Source: Novosphingobium aerophilum
Lineage (GTDB): Bacteria; Pseudomonadota; Alphaproteobacteria; Sphingomonadales; Sphingomonadaceae
Length of the DNA stretch: 64,000 bases
NCBI RefSeq assembly: GCF_014230305.1
Contig: NZ_JACLAU010000001.1
Location: forward strand, 186,001-250,000
Reading direction: 5' to 3'
The position numbers were made by a program, and so were the translations under genes. Of this stretch, positions 43,234 through 52,837 are shown one piece after another. The first letter of the stretch is position 1. Every line of letters starts with the position of its first letter. The notes below the pieces were generated by a model. That model was not told the origin of the DNA, searched no databases, and was given only the letters and a program-made list of their open reading frames with translations.

Positions 43234-44688
43234 GTGGGCTGGCCCGAAATCCTGGCGGCGCTCGAAGCCAAGCGGGCCTTTTCCCGGCGGATGGGCGGGG
43301 ACGAGCGGCTGGCGCGCCATCATGCGGCGGGCAAGCTCGACGCGCGGGCACGGGCCGCGGCGCTGTTCGACGAGGGCCGCTTCGTCGAGATCGGGGCCCT
43401 GGCCGGCAACCGCAGCGAGGATGGCCCGGCTCCGGCCCCGGCCGATGGGCTGATCGCTGCCTTCGGGCAGGTGGGCGGTCGCCCGACCCTGGCCGGGATC
43501 GAGGATTTCACCGTGCTTGGCGGATCGATCGGCGATGCCGGATCGGCCAAGCGCCACCGGCTGGCCCAGCTCGCCCGGCAGGAGCGGGTGCCGCTGGTTT
43601 TCATGCTCGAAGGGGCGGGCCACCGGCTCGACAACCGGCACGGCACGCCCGCCCCCAACGATCTTCAGGCCCTGGTCGAGCTGTCCGGGCTGGTCCCGAT
43701 GGTCTGTCTGGTGCTGGGCGCTTCGGCCGGGCACGGCGCCCTGACCGCGCCGCTGAGCGATTTCGTGGTGATGACCCGCGCCGCAGCGATGTTCGTGGCC
43801 GGTCCGCCGCTGGTCAAGGCGGCCCTGGGCGAGACCGCGACCAAGGAGGAACTGGGCGGTCCCGCGGTCCATGTGGTCCAGTCCGGCGTCGCCCACAACC
43901 TGGCCGAGGACGATGCCGCGGCGATTGCCCTGGCGCGGCGCTGGCTGGGCTATGTTCCGGTCAACCGGGTTGCCGGGGATGATCAGGGCCCGCGCCGGAT
44001 CGAGGCGCTGCTCGATCTGATCCCGCCCGATCCGCGCGTGCCGTTCGACATGCGGCAGGTCCTGGCCCTGCTGGCCGATGCGGGCACCCTGCTGGAAGTG
44101 CAGCCCGACCATGGCGGGGCGGTGGTCACCGCACTGGCCCGGCTGGGCGGACTGGCCGTGGCGATCCTAGCCAACAACCCGGCGGTGGGCGCCGGGGCGA
44201 TCGACGCCGCGGCGGCCCAGAAGGCGACGCGGTTCCTCACCCGCGCCGAGGCCTTCGGCCTGCCGGTGATCTTCCTGGCCGACAATCCCGGGGTCCTGCC
44301 CGGCACCGCGGCAGAGCGCGCCGGGGCCCTGCGCCATGCCGCCGACATGTTCGCCGCGCAGCATCGCCTGACCGTGCCCAAGCTGCACGTGACGGTGCGC
44401 AAGGCGTTCGGCTTCGGGTCCTCGGTGATGGCGATGAACCCGTTCGACGGGCAGAGCCTCAACCTGGCCTTCCCTGCCGTCACCCTGGGCGCCATGCCCG
44501 CCGACAGCGGCGGCCGCGCCGCCGGGCTGGACGAGGCCGAGCGCGCCCGCATCGCCGCCGACCAGGCGGGCGGGGCGCTCAACCTGGCCGACCGGATGGT
44601 CTTCGACGACGTGATCGACCCGCGCGACCTGCGCAACGCCCTGCTCGACGGCCTGATGCTGGCCGCCAATCGCCTGCCGAAAGGATGA
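43234..44688 (+). CDS. Orphan acyl-CoA carboxyltransferase (carboxylase beta subunit)
   Basis: 484-residue carboxyltransferase-domain protein, somewhat short for the ~510-540 family norm. RLARHHAAGKLDARARAAALFD start, VLGGSIGDAGSAKRHR, oxyanion-type GAGHRLDN and GASAGHGAL glycine motifs, and FLADNPGVLPG with KAFGFGSSVMA in the C-half. Partners normally are a biotin carboxylase/BCCP subunit, which is not in this window. It may borrow a genomic alpha subunit, or act as a decarboxylase. Context: inside the C/D-ring operon, which releases propionyl-CoA. GTG start at 43234. Confidence 0.82.
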   Translation: MGWPEILAALEAKRAFSRRMGGDERLARHHAAGKLDARARAAALFDEGRFVEIGALAGNRSEDGPAPAPADGLIAAFGQVGGRPTLAGIEDFTVLGGSIGDAGSAKRHRLAQLARQERVPLVFMLEGAGHRLDNRHGTPAPNDLQALVELSGLVPMVCLVLGASAGHGALTAPLSDFVVMTRAAAMFVAGPPLVKAALGETATKEELGGPAVHVVQSGVAHNLAEDDAAAIALARRWLGYVPVNRVAGDDQGPRRIEALLDLIPPDPRVPFDMRQVLALLADAGTLLEVQPDHGGAVVTALARLGGLAVAILANNPAVGAGAIDAAAAQKATRFLTRAEAFGLPVIFLADNPGVLPGTAAERAGALRHAADMFAAQHRLTVPKLHVTVRKAFGFGSSVMAMNPFDGQSLNLAFPAVTLGAMPADSGGRAAGLDEAERARIAADQAGGALNLADRMVFDDVIDPRDLRNALLDGLMLAANRLPKG

Positions 44689-44693
44689 GAGAG

Positions 44694-45071
44694 ATGCCCA
44701 ACCCCGATCGCATGGAAGCCGCCGTCCACGCCTATGTTGCCGCCTTCGATCATGGCGATGCCGATGCCGTCGCCGCGCTGTTCGCCGAGGATGCCACGGT
44801 GGAGGACCCGATCGGCACCCCACCGCACGTGGGGCGCGAGGCGATCCGGGCCTTCTACGCGGCCTCGATGCAGACCGGCGCCAAGCTCAAGCTGGATGGC
44901 CCGGTGCGGATCGCCAGGCCCTATGCCGCCTTTGCCTTCCAGGTCGTGCTGCACTGGGAGGGCAAGGACCAGCGGGTCGACGTGATCGATACCTTCCGCT
45001 TCAACGACGATGATCAGGTCGTCGAGATGCGGGCCTATTTCGGCCCGACCAACATGCACGGCTTTGCCTGA
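44694..45071 (+). CDS. ksi: Delta5-3-ketosteroid isomerase (KSI)
   Basis: 125 residues, the exact length of the classical Comamonas enzyme. Catalytic residues fall at the classical positions: Y14 (VHAYVAAF), D38 (TVEDPIG) and D99 (DVIDTFRF); [10 protein letters not shown] and [14 protein letters not shown] follow the same pattern. It shifts the C5-C6 double bond of 3-keto-delta5 steroids to C4-C5. ATG 44694 is preferred over 44685 because AAAGGATGAGAG stands at a proper distance. Between the carboxyltransferase and a thiolase. Confidence 0.92.
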   Translation: MPNPDRMEAAVHAYVAAFDHGDADAVAALFAEDATVEDPIGTPPHVGREAIRAFYAASMQTGAKLKLDGPVRIARPYAAFAFQVVLHWEGKDQRVDVIDTFRFNDDDQVVEMRAYFGPTNMHGFA

Positions 45072-45085
45072 GAAGGACCCTGACA

Positions 45086-46288
45086 ATGCGTGAAGCAGCC
45101 ATCGTTTCGACCGCCCGCACGGGCGTGGGCAAAGCCTATCGCGGGGCGTTCAACGATACCGAGGCCCCGGTCCTCTCGGCCCACGTGGTCAATGCCGCGA
45201 TCGCGCGCGCCGGGATCGATCCGACGCGGGTCGATGACGTGTACCTGGGGGTGGGCAACCACTGGGGCACCCAGAGCTACAACCTCGGCCGGCTCACGGT
45301 CCACACCTCGTGCCTGCCCGACACCACCGGCGGCTTTACGCTCGATCGCAAGTGCTCGTCCGGGCTGAACGCCATCGCGCTGGCCGCGCGGGGGATCATC
45401 TGCAACGAGATCGACGTGGCCGTCGCCGGCGGCATGGAATCGGTCTCGCTCACGATCAACAAGCACGTTCCGGCGTTCCGCAACCGCTCCGAATTCGTCA
45501 AGCAGCACGATCCCTATGCCTACATGGTGATGATCGAGACCGCCGAGATTGTCGCCGAGCGCTATGGCGTCAGCCGAGAGGCGCAGGATCGCTTCGCCGC
45601 CCTGTCGCAGCAGCGCGCCGCCGCGGCCCAGGAGGCCGGGCGCTTTGCCGACGAGATCGTGCCGATCACGGTGACCAAGGCCCTGTTCGACAAGGAGGGC
45701 AACGAGACCGGCAAGGAAGAGGTCACGCTCGACCGCGACGAGGGCGTCCGGGCCGGCACCACTTACGAGGCGCTCGCCGGACTCAAGCCGGTGTTCAGGA
45801 ACGGGCAGGTCATTGCCGAGGGCAAGCACGTCACCGCCGGCAATGCCAGCCAGTTGTCTGACGGGGCCTCGGCCCAGGTCGTGATGGACCTGGCGACCGC
45901 GCAGAAGGAAGGCCTGCCGGTGCTGGGGCTTTATCGCGGGTTCCAGGTGGCCGGGTGCGGCGCGGACGAGATGGGCATCGGCCCGGTCTTCGCGATCCCC
46001 AAGCTGCTGGCCCGCGCCGGGCTCAAGCTCGACGACATCGGCCTGTTCGAGATCAACGAGGCCTTCGCCAGCCAGGCGGTCTATTGCCAGGAGAAGCTGG
46101 GGATCGATCCTGAGCGGCTCAACGTCAACGGCGGTGGCATCGCCATCGGCCATCCCTTCGGGATGACCGGGTCACGCCTGGTCGGCCATGCCCTGATCGA
46201 GGGGAAGCGCCGCGGGGTGAAGTATGTCGTGGTCTCGATGTGCGTGGCCGGCGGCATGGGCGCGGCCGGCCTGTTCGAAGTCGCCTGA
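45086..46288 (+). CDS. Acetyl-CoA acyltransferase (thiolase), second copy
   Basis: 400-residue thiolase. Nucleophile C90 in [30 protein letters not shown] with a catalytic-loop asparagine, [10 protein letters not shown] with the histidine and [12 protein letters not shown] with the second cysteine. Cleaves 3-ketoacyl-CoA; steroid thiolases FadA5 (side chain) and FadA6 (ring) are the natural comparison. With the FadA6-type protein at 37099 there are two thiolases, so this one likely handles a different chain. Preceded by AGAAGGACCC. Confidence 0.87.
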   Translation: MREAAIVSTARTGVGKAYRGAFNDTEAPVLSAHVVNAAIARAGIDPTRVDDVYLGVGNHWGTQSYNLGRLTVHTSCLPDTTGGFTLDRKCSSGLNAIALAARGIICNEIDVAVAGGMESVSLTINKHVPAFRNRSEFVKQHDPYAYMVMIETAEIVAERYGVSREAQDRFAALSQQRAAAAQEAGRFADEIVPITVTKALFDKEGNETGKEEVTLDRDEGVRAGTTYEALAGLKPVFRNGQVIAEGKHVTAGNASQLSDGASAQVVMDLATAQKEGLPVLGLYRGFQVAGCGADEMGIGPVFAIPKLLARAGLKLDDIGLFEINEAFASQAVYCQEKLGIDPERLNVNGGGIAIGHPFGMTGSRLVGHALIEGKRRGVKYVVVSMCVAGGMGAAGLFEVA

Positions 46289-46310
46289 CGGGCCTGCGGA
46301 GACACAGCCG

Positions 46311-47867
<1,557 letters not shown>

Positions 47868-47891
47868 ACCAGACAAGACGGGAGAAACGGG

Positions 47892-48686
47892 ATGAACGGC
47901 AAGGCGGGATCGGGGACGGGCGCAGGGTTTTCGGGCAAGGTCGTGCTGGTCACCGGGGCGGCCTCGGGCATCGGTCGCGCCGCGGCGATCCGCTTTGCCG
48001 AGGAGGGCGCGCGGGTGTTCTGCGCCGATCTCAACCTGGCCGGGGCCGAGGCGGTGGTGGCCGAGATCGGGGGAATGGCCGCGGCCGTCCCGGTCGATGT
48101 GGCTGACTCCGCCAGCAACCGGGCCATGGTCCAGACGGTGATCGATGCCGCCGGGCGGCTCGACGTGGCCTTCCTCAACGCCGGCTACTATGGCCAGGCC
48201 GACGGCCTCGCCACGGTCGACGAGGACCTGTTCGACCGGCTGGTCGCGATCAACCTGAAGGGCGTGTTCAACGGGATCAAGGCGGTCGAGCCGGTGATCG
48301 CCCAGGGCGGCGCCGTGGTGGTCACCGCGTCCGCGGCGGGGGTGATCGGCCATCCCGGCAATCCCGCCTACTGCGCGGCCAAGCACGGTGCGGTCGGCCT
48401 GGTGAAGTCCTGCGTCGATGCCTTCGCCGCGCGCGGGGCGCGGATCAACGCGATCTGCCCGGGCGGGGTGGAAACCCCGCTGGTCGGCGCGCCCGACGTG
48501 GCCATGGTGCCGGTGGGCGATCTGCCGCGCGTGCCGCTGCGCGGTTTCGGCCAGGCCCAGCACATTGCCGAGGTGGCCTTGTGGCTGGCCAGCCCCGCTG
48601 CCGGCTTCGTCAACGGCCAGGCCCAGGTGGTCGATGGCGGCCTGCTCTCCACCTTTGCGCCGGTGACCCTGCCGGTCGGCCCCTGA
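47892..48686 (+). CDS. SDR family oxidoreductase
   Basis: 264-residue SDR: TGAASGIG, CADLN (acidic, NAD), LNAGYYGQADG in the NNAG position, catalytic serine in TASAAG, YCAAK and VDGGLLSTF. ATG 47892 follows GGGAGAAACGG. Last enzyme before a 110-bp gap and the LuxE/LuxC pair. Probable 3-hydroxyacyl-CoA or hydroxysteroid dehydrogenase. Confidence 0.83.
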   Translation: MNGKAGSGTGAGFSGKVVLVTGAASGIGRAAAIRFAEEGARVFCADLNLAGAEAVVAEIGGMAAAVPVDVADSASNRAMVQTVIDAAGRLDVAFLNAGYYGQADGLATVDEDLFDRLVAINLKGVFNGIKAVEPVIAQGGAVVVTASAAGVIGHPGNPAYCAAKHGAVGLVKSCVDAFAARGARINAICPGGVETPLVGAPDVAMVPVGDLPRVPLRGFGQAQHIAEVALWLASPAAGFVNGQAQVVDGGLLSTFAPVTLPVGP

Positions 48687-48796
48687 CGGGGGGCGGCCCA
48701 TCGGATTGGTCGTGCGGCATCATCCATTTGGCGGATGCGCGCTGCATCACGCTCGGCCAGGCTGCTTCCCGACACCACTTTGCGGGAGCCTGCCCA

Positions 48797-50218
48797 ATGT
48801 CCATTGCCGCCGCCCAGCTCCACCCTGGCCTGGCTGCCCTGCTCGAGGGCGATTTCGGGCGAGGCTACCGGATGGCCCGCGCCGAGCGCGAGCCGCTCCA
48901 GCTTGCCTCCCTGCGCGATCGCTTCGCCGCGCTGCGCGGGCCGATCGGGGCGCTGGGCCGCCTGGCCGATGAGCAGGGCCTGGCCGACATCACCTGGCTC
49001 GAGGATGTCGTGCCGCTGCTGTTCCCGCACACGGTCTACAAGTCCTATCCGCTGTCCTTCCTCGAACAGGGTCGGTTCGACCGGTTGACGCGGTGGCTGG
49101 ACGGATTGACCACGCTGGATCTGTCCGGCTTCGACAGCGCCGGGATCGACACGATCGATGACTGGGTGCGCCGGCTCGACGCGCAGACCGAGCTGGCCGT
49201 GATCCACACCTTCGGAACCAGCGGCAAGCTGTCGTTCCTGCCGCGCACCAAGGCCCATACGCCGCTGGCGGTGGCGCTCAATGCCCGGGCGATCCGGGAT
49301 TTCCACGGCCACGGTTCGGGCCCGGACCTGCTGGTCGAACGGCGGCCGGTGATCTCGCCATCCTATCGCCTGGGTGCGAGCTCGATCGCGCGGGGCATGG
49401 CCCGGATGGCGCAGGACTATGCCGGCGGGCTCGACCAGGCCTTGTTCCTTTATCCCGACGCCTGGTTCAGCGCAGATGTCGCCTCGCTCGCCGGGCGGAT
49501 CAAGGCGGCCGAGGCGCGCGGCGAGATGGGGCAGTTGCAGATCTCGCCCGCCCTGCTGGCCCGCCGCGCCGAGTTCGCGGCCCGGGAGGCGAGCCGTGCC
49601 GAGGACATGGACCGCTTCTTCGCCGAGGCCTCGCGCCGCTTCGCCGGGCAGGACGTGTTCCTCTTCGCGGTCTGGCCGATCCTGTTCGAATGGGCCGAGG
49701 AGGGCCTGCAGCGCGGGCTGCGCGGACTGTTCGGGCCGGGCAGCGTCCTGACCACCGGCGGCGGATCGAAGGGCCGCGTCCTGCCGCCCGACTACAAGGA
49801 CCGGATTTTCGAGTTCCTCGGGTTCGAGCGCCACTTCGAATTCTTCGGGATGAGCGAACTGATGGCCAATGCGCCCCGCTGCGAGGCGGGCCATTTCCAC
49901 TTCCCGCCGCTGGTCGTGCCCTTCGTGCTCGATCCCGAGACCGGGGCCTGCCTCCCGCGCCAGGGCACCCACACCGGTCGGCTGGCGCTGATGGACCTGG
50001 TGCCGGAAAGCTATTGGGGCGGGTTCGTGACCGGCGACGAGGTGACCCTGAGCGGTTGCGACGATGTGCCCTGCGCTTGTGGCCGCACCGGTCCGCGGCT
50101 CCACCCCGAGATCCGCCGCTTCAGCGAGGCGCGCGGGGGTGACGACAAGATCAACTGCGCCGGCGCGCCCGAGGCCCATGACCGGGCGGTGGACTTCCTG
50201 CTGGAGCAGGCCCGGTGA
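48797..50218 (+). CDS. luxE: LuxE-like acyl-protein synthetase
   Basis: 473-residue member of the LuxE/acyl-protein synthetase family within the adenylating superfamily. HTFGTSGKLSFLPRTK is the adenylate (P-loop-like) segment, FLYPDAWFSADV and GGSKGRVLPPDY core motifs, EFFGMSELMAN the adenylation-enzyme mid motif, and PCACGRTGPRLHPEIRRFSEARGGDDK...NCAG with a late cysteine that could carry the acyl thioester. In luminous bacteria LuxE activates a fatty acid with ATP and passes it via a cysteine thioester to LuxC. Here it precedes a LuxC-like gene (4-bp overlap). ATG 48797 follows GGGAG. The 110-bp gap upstream, largest in the operon, could hold an internal promoter. Confidence 0.75.
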   Translation: MSIAAAQLHPGLAALLEGDFGRGYRMARAEREPLQLASLRDRFAALRGPIGALGRLADEQGLADITWLEDVVPLLFPHTVYKSYPLSFLEQGRFDRLTRWLDGLTTLDLSGFDSAGIDTIDDWVRRLDAQTELAVIHTFGTSGKLSFLPRTKAHTPLAVALNARAIRDFHGHGSGPDLLVERRPVISPSYRLGASSIARGMARMAQDYAGGLDQALFLYPDAWFSADVASLAGRIKAAEARGEMGQLQISPALLARRAEFAAREASRAEDMDRFFAEASRRFAGQDVFLFAVWPILFEWAEEGLQRGLRGLFGPGSVLTTGGGSKGRVLPPDYKDRIFEFLGFERHFEFFGMSELMANAPRCEAGHFHFPPLVVPFVLDPETGACLPRQGTHTGRLALMDLVPESYWGGFVTGDEVTLSGCDDVPCACGRTGPRLHPEIRRFSEARGGDDKINCAGAPEAHDRAVDFLLEQAR

Positions 50219-51696
50219 GCGCGGCGGCGGAGGCCAGCTACCGGGTGCCGCTGCTGCTGCGCGGCGAGATCGTCGAGGGCGGGGACATGGCCTTCGGCGG
50301 GCGGCGCGGCGGGGTGTCCTTCACCGCGCCGGACGTGGCCGGGCACCTCGGCAAGCTGGTCCTGTCCACGCCGTCGCGGATGGCGGACATCGCCGGCCTG
50401 CCGTTCGCCGAGATCGAGCGGTTCCTGGCCGCGCTGGGGGAACGGCTCGATCCCGCGACCAATCCCCACCTGGCCGAGGCCTTCGCGCTGGCCTGCCACA
50501 CCTCGGGCCTGTCGCGCAGCCTGCTGGTGGAGTACTATCGCGGCATTCCCGGCATGCTCCAGCCCGACGCGGTGCGCGACGTGGCCGAGCGAATGGTCGG
50601 GCTGGACTACCTCAACGGCTGGGTCGAGCAGCCGCGCGGACGCAACCGCCACGGCACCCTGCGGATCCGCGCGGTCGGCTCGCGCGCGGTCCATATCATT
50701 GCGGGCAATGTGCCGGTGGTCGGCGTCGCGACCGTGCTGCGCAATGCGATCACCCGGTCGGATGCGATCATCAAGACCCCGTCCAACGATCCGCTGACCG
50801 CCGCGGCTATCGTCCGGACCATGATCGAGCTCGATCCCGGGCACCCGATCACGCGACACACCAGCGTGGCTTACTGGAAGGGCGGCGATGCGCGGATCGA
50901 GGACGCGCTGTATGATCCCCGCCGGATCGAGAAGATCGTCGCCTGGGGCGGTTTCGCCGGTATCCGGCACCTGACGCAGTACCTGCAGCCGGGGCTGGAC
51001 CTGATCACGCTGGACCCCAAGCACTCGTCCTCGCTGATCGGGCCCGAGGCCTTCGCCGACGAGGCGACCCTGCACGAGGTGGCGCTCCGGCTGGCGCTCG
51101 ACATCGGGACGATGAACCAGGAGGGCTGCGTCAACGCCCGGGTGATCTATGTGCTGTCGGGCACCGATCCGGCCGGTCTCGAACGGGCGAACCGGCTTGG
51201 CGCCGCGACTTACGCTGCGCTCCAGCGCCTGCCCGACAGCGTGTCCACTCCGCACAAGGCCTTCGACCGCGACCTGCGCGAGGAGATCGCCGCGCTGGCC
51301 TTTGTCCCCGATGCCTACCGCGTGTTCGGTGGCCAGGGGAACGAGGGCGCGCTGATCGTGTCGCAGGACGGCGCCCCGGTGGACTTCGCCCGCCAGTTGG
51401 CCTGCCGGGTCGGCAACATCGTCCCGATCGACCGGGTCGAGGAGGCGATCCTGTCGGTCAACGCCTATACCCAGACGATCGGCATCTATCCCGATAGGCT
51501 GAAGGCATCGGTCCGCGACCGGCTGGCCTGGCAGGGAGCCCAGCGGCTGGTGTCATTGGGCGGTGCCGGGCTGGACCAGACGCCCGGTCCCCAGGACGGG
51601 ATCGAGCCGCTCCGCCGCATGGTCAAGTGGATCACCGACGAGGATCTGGGCGCGGAAACCTTCGCGCCGTTCCGGGCGGGTCAGGAACCGCGCTAG
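50215..51696 (+). CDS. luxC: LuxC-like acyl-CoA/acyl-protein reductase
   Basis: 493-residue LuxC-type reductase of the aldehyde-dehydrogenase superfamily. GNVPVVGVATVLRNAITRSDAIIKTPSNDPLTA is the family core, IVAWGGFAGIRHL follows, MNQEGCVNARVIYV carries the probable catalytic cysteine, and VGNIVPIDRVEEAILSVNAYTQTIG the C-terminal part. LuxC reduces an acyl group handed over by LuxE to an aldehyde with NADPH. GTG start at 50215 overlaps the luxE stop (GTGA). Stop TAG at 51694-51696 overlaps the stop of the converging TetR gene in a CTAG palindrome. Substrate here unknown, plausibly a steroid-derived carboxylic acid. Confidence 0.8.
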   Translation: MSAAAEASYRVPLLLRGEIVEGGDMAFGGRRGGVSFTAPDVAGHLGKLVLSTPSRMADIAGLPFAEIERFLAALGERLDPATNPHLAEAFALACHTSGLSRSLLVEYYRGIPGMLQPDAVRDVAERMVGLDYLNGWVEQPRGRNRHGTLRIRAVGSRAVHIIAGNVPVVGVATVLRNAITRSDAIIKTPSNDPLTAAAIVRTMIELDPGHPITRHTSVAYWKGGDARIEDALYDPRRIEKIVAWGGFAGIRHLTQYLQPGLDLITLDPKHSSSLIGPEAFADEATLHEVALRLALDIGTMNQEGCVNARVIYVLSGTDPAGLERANRLGAATYAALQRLPDSVSTPHKAFDRDLREEIAALAFVPDAYRVFGGQGNEGALIVSQDGAPVDFARQLACRVGNIVPIDRVEEAILSVNAYTQTIGIYPDRLKASVRDRLAWQGAQRLVSLGGAGLDQTPGPQDGIEPLRRMVKWITDEDLGAETFAPFRAGQEPR

Positions 51697-52361
51697 CCGG
51701 GCCGTCCGAAAGCGGCGATCAGACCGCCGACCAAGCGGCTCTGTTCGGTCAGCAGCTCGGGCTCCGCGCATCCCGCGCCGAGCAGCGACTGCAGCAGCGG
51801 CGCCGCGGCGAAATAGCCGAACAGCACATTGAACACGGCGATGACCTGCAGGCCCAGCAGGCCATCAGCCATGTCATAGCCGGCCTTGCGGGTCAGCCGG
51901 CGGCCATAGTCGACCAGTTGCCCAAGCCACTGCACGGCGATGGCATCGGTTTCGGTCGCGGGACTGGTGGCGGCGCGGACCAGCAAGCGCGCGATGTTGG
52001 GGTGCAGCGCCAGCAGGTCGATCATGCGGTCGGTCAGGTCGGCGGGCACGGCGGTCAGGTCGGGCTGGGCGAGAACGCCGTCCATCAGATCGAACAGCGG
52101 ACGCAGCGCGCGTTCGAACACGGCCCGGTAAAGCTCCTCCTTGCCGGCGAAGTGGCGGTACAGGCCCGGCTGCTGGATGCCCACGGCCGTGGCGATATCG
52201 CGCAAAGACGTCCCGGCAAAGCCGTGCTGGGCGAACAGCGCCTCGGCCTCGTCGAGAATGCGCGCCGTGGTCCGCTCACCCTTGGCGGGGCGATGGGGAT
52301 GCCGGGGGGGATGCCGGGGGGGACGCCGGAGGGGAGACAGCGGAGCGTTCGGCATGGTCAT
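51693..52361 (-). CDS. TetR family transcriptional regulator
   Basis: About 222 residues. Helix-turn-helix in ARILDEAEALFAQHGFAGTSLRDIATAVGIQQPGLYRHF, typical TetR DNA-binding region, then a C-terminal ligand-binding helical domain. The N-terminal tail has a PRHP repeat (from GGGGATGCC-type DNA repeats, 52291-52333) and may not be part of the fold. Start ATG 52361 or 52355, weak ribosome site. Convergent with luxC. Candidate regulator of the steroid operons and of the recurring TTGCGTA motif, but no direct evidence. Confidence 0.82.
   Translation of the reverse strand: MTMPNAPLSPLRRPPRHPPRHPHRPAKGERTTARILDEAEALFAQHGFAGTSLRDIATAVGIQQPGLYRHFAGKEELYRAVFERALRPLFDLMDGVLAQPDLTAVPADLTDRMIDLLALHPNIARLLVRAATSPATETDAIAVQWLGQLVDYGRRLTRKAGYDMADGLLGLQVIAVFNVLFGYFAAAPLLQSLLGAGCAEPELLTEQSRLVGGLIAAFGRPG
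52291..52333. repeat. Short GGGGATGCC-type tandem repeat within tetR start
   Basis: Three imperfect copies of a unit near GATGCCGGGGGG in the N-terminal codons of the TetR gene, encoding PRHP-like repeats. Slippage-prone in this GC-rich stretch. Not a CRISPR array (units are contiguous and short). Confidence 0.5.
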
Positions 52362-52413
52362 GGGGCAACCATGCCGCGCCGCCCGCCGGAATGCAAAGCG
52401 AGCGGGACGCCAC

Positions 52414-52812
52414 TCAGTGCCCGCCCAGCATCTGCACGTTCTCACACAGGGCGCCCTCGGGATCGACCGAGAAGACCACCCTTACGCCGTGCTCCGGCTC
52501 GTTCCGGATCGGGCCGACCAGCCGGCCGCCGTTGGCCTCGATCCGCGTGACCAGATCGTCGAGATCGGCCACGGTGAAACCCAGGATCACCTGCTGGTCG
52601 CGCGGGGCCTCGCGCGCGGTGAAGTTGAACATCACCAGCGACCCCTTGGTCCAGTCGCCTCCGGGCGCGAGGATCACCTCGCGGTAGGGTTCGCCATCGC
52701 TGTCGCCGGCAACGCGCTGGACCACGTCAAGGCCATAGACCGCGCCGTAATAGGCGGCCATCGCCTCCTCGTCGCGACAGATCAGCTTGGTGAACAGACC
52801 GAGTGCGGTCAT
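52414..52812 (-). CDS. VOC family protein (glyoxalase/dioxygenase fold)
   Basis: 132-residue vicinal-oxygen-chelate protein: GLFTKLICRDEEAMAAYYGAVYGLDVV start, QVILGFTVADLDDLVTRIEANGG core, FSVDPEGALCENVQM end. One betaalphabetabetabeta module pair. VOC proteins include extradiol dioxygenases, glyoxalases and isomerases; metal ligands cannot be fixed by eye. 25 bp upstream of the BVMO gene on the same strand order, so possibly co-transcribed. Confidence 0.75.
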   Translation of the reverse strand: MTALGLFTKLICRDEEAMAAYYGAVYGLDVVQRVAGDSDGEPYREVILAPGGDWTKGSLVMFNFTAREAPRDQQVILGFTVADLDDLVTRIEANGGRLVGPIRNEPEHGVRVVFSVDPEGALCENVQMLGGH

Positions 52813-52837
52813 TGCCTTCTCCTTGAAGGGGTGCGGG

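Noticed and set aside
48797-51696. A bioluminescence (lux) operon
   Set aside because: No luxA, luxB or luxD is present; only the acid-reductase half is there, in a steroid context.
52291-52333. CRISPR-like repeats
   Set aside because: Units are about 12 bp, contiguous and within a coding region; no spacers exist.
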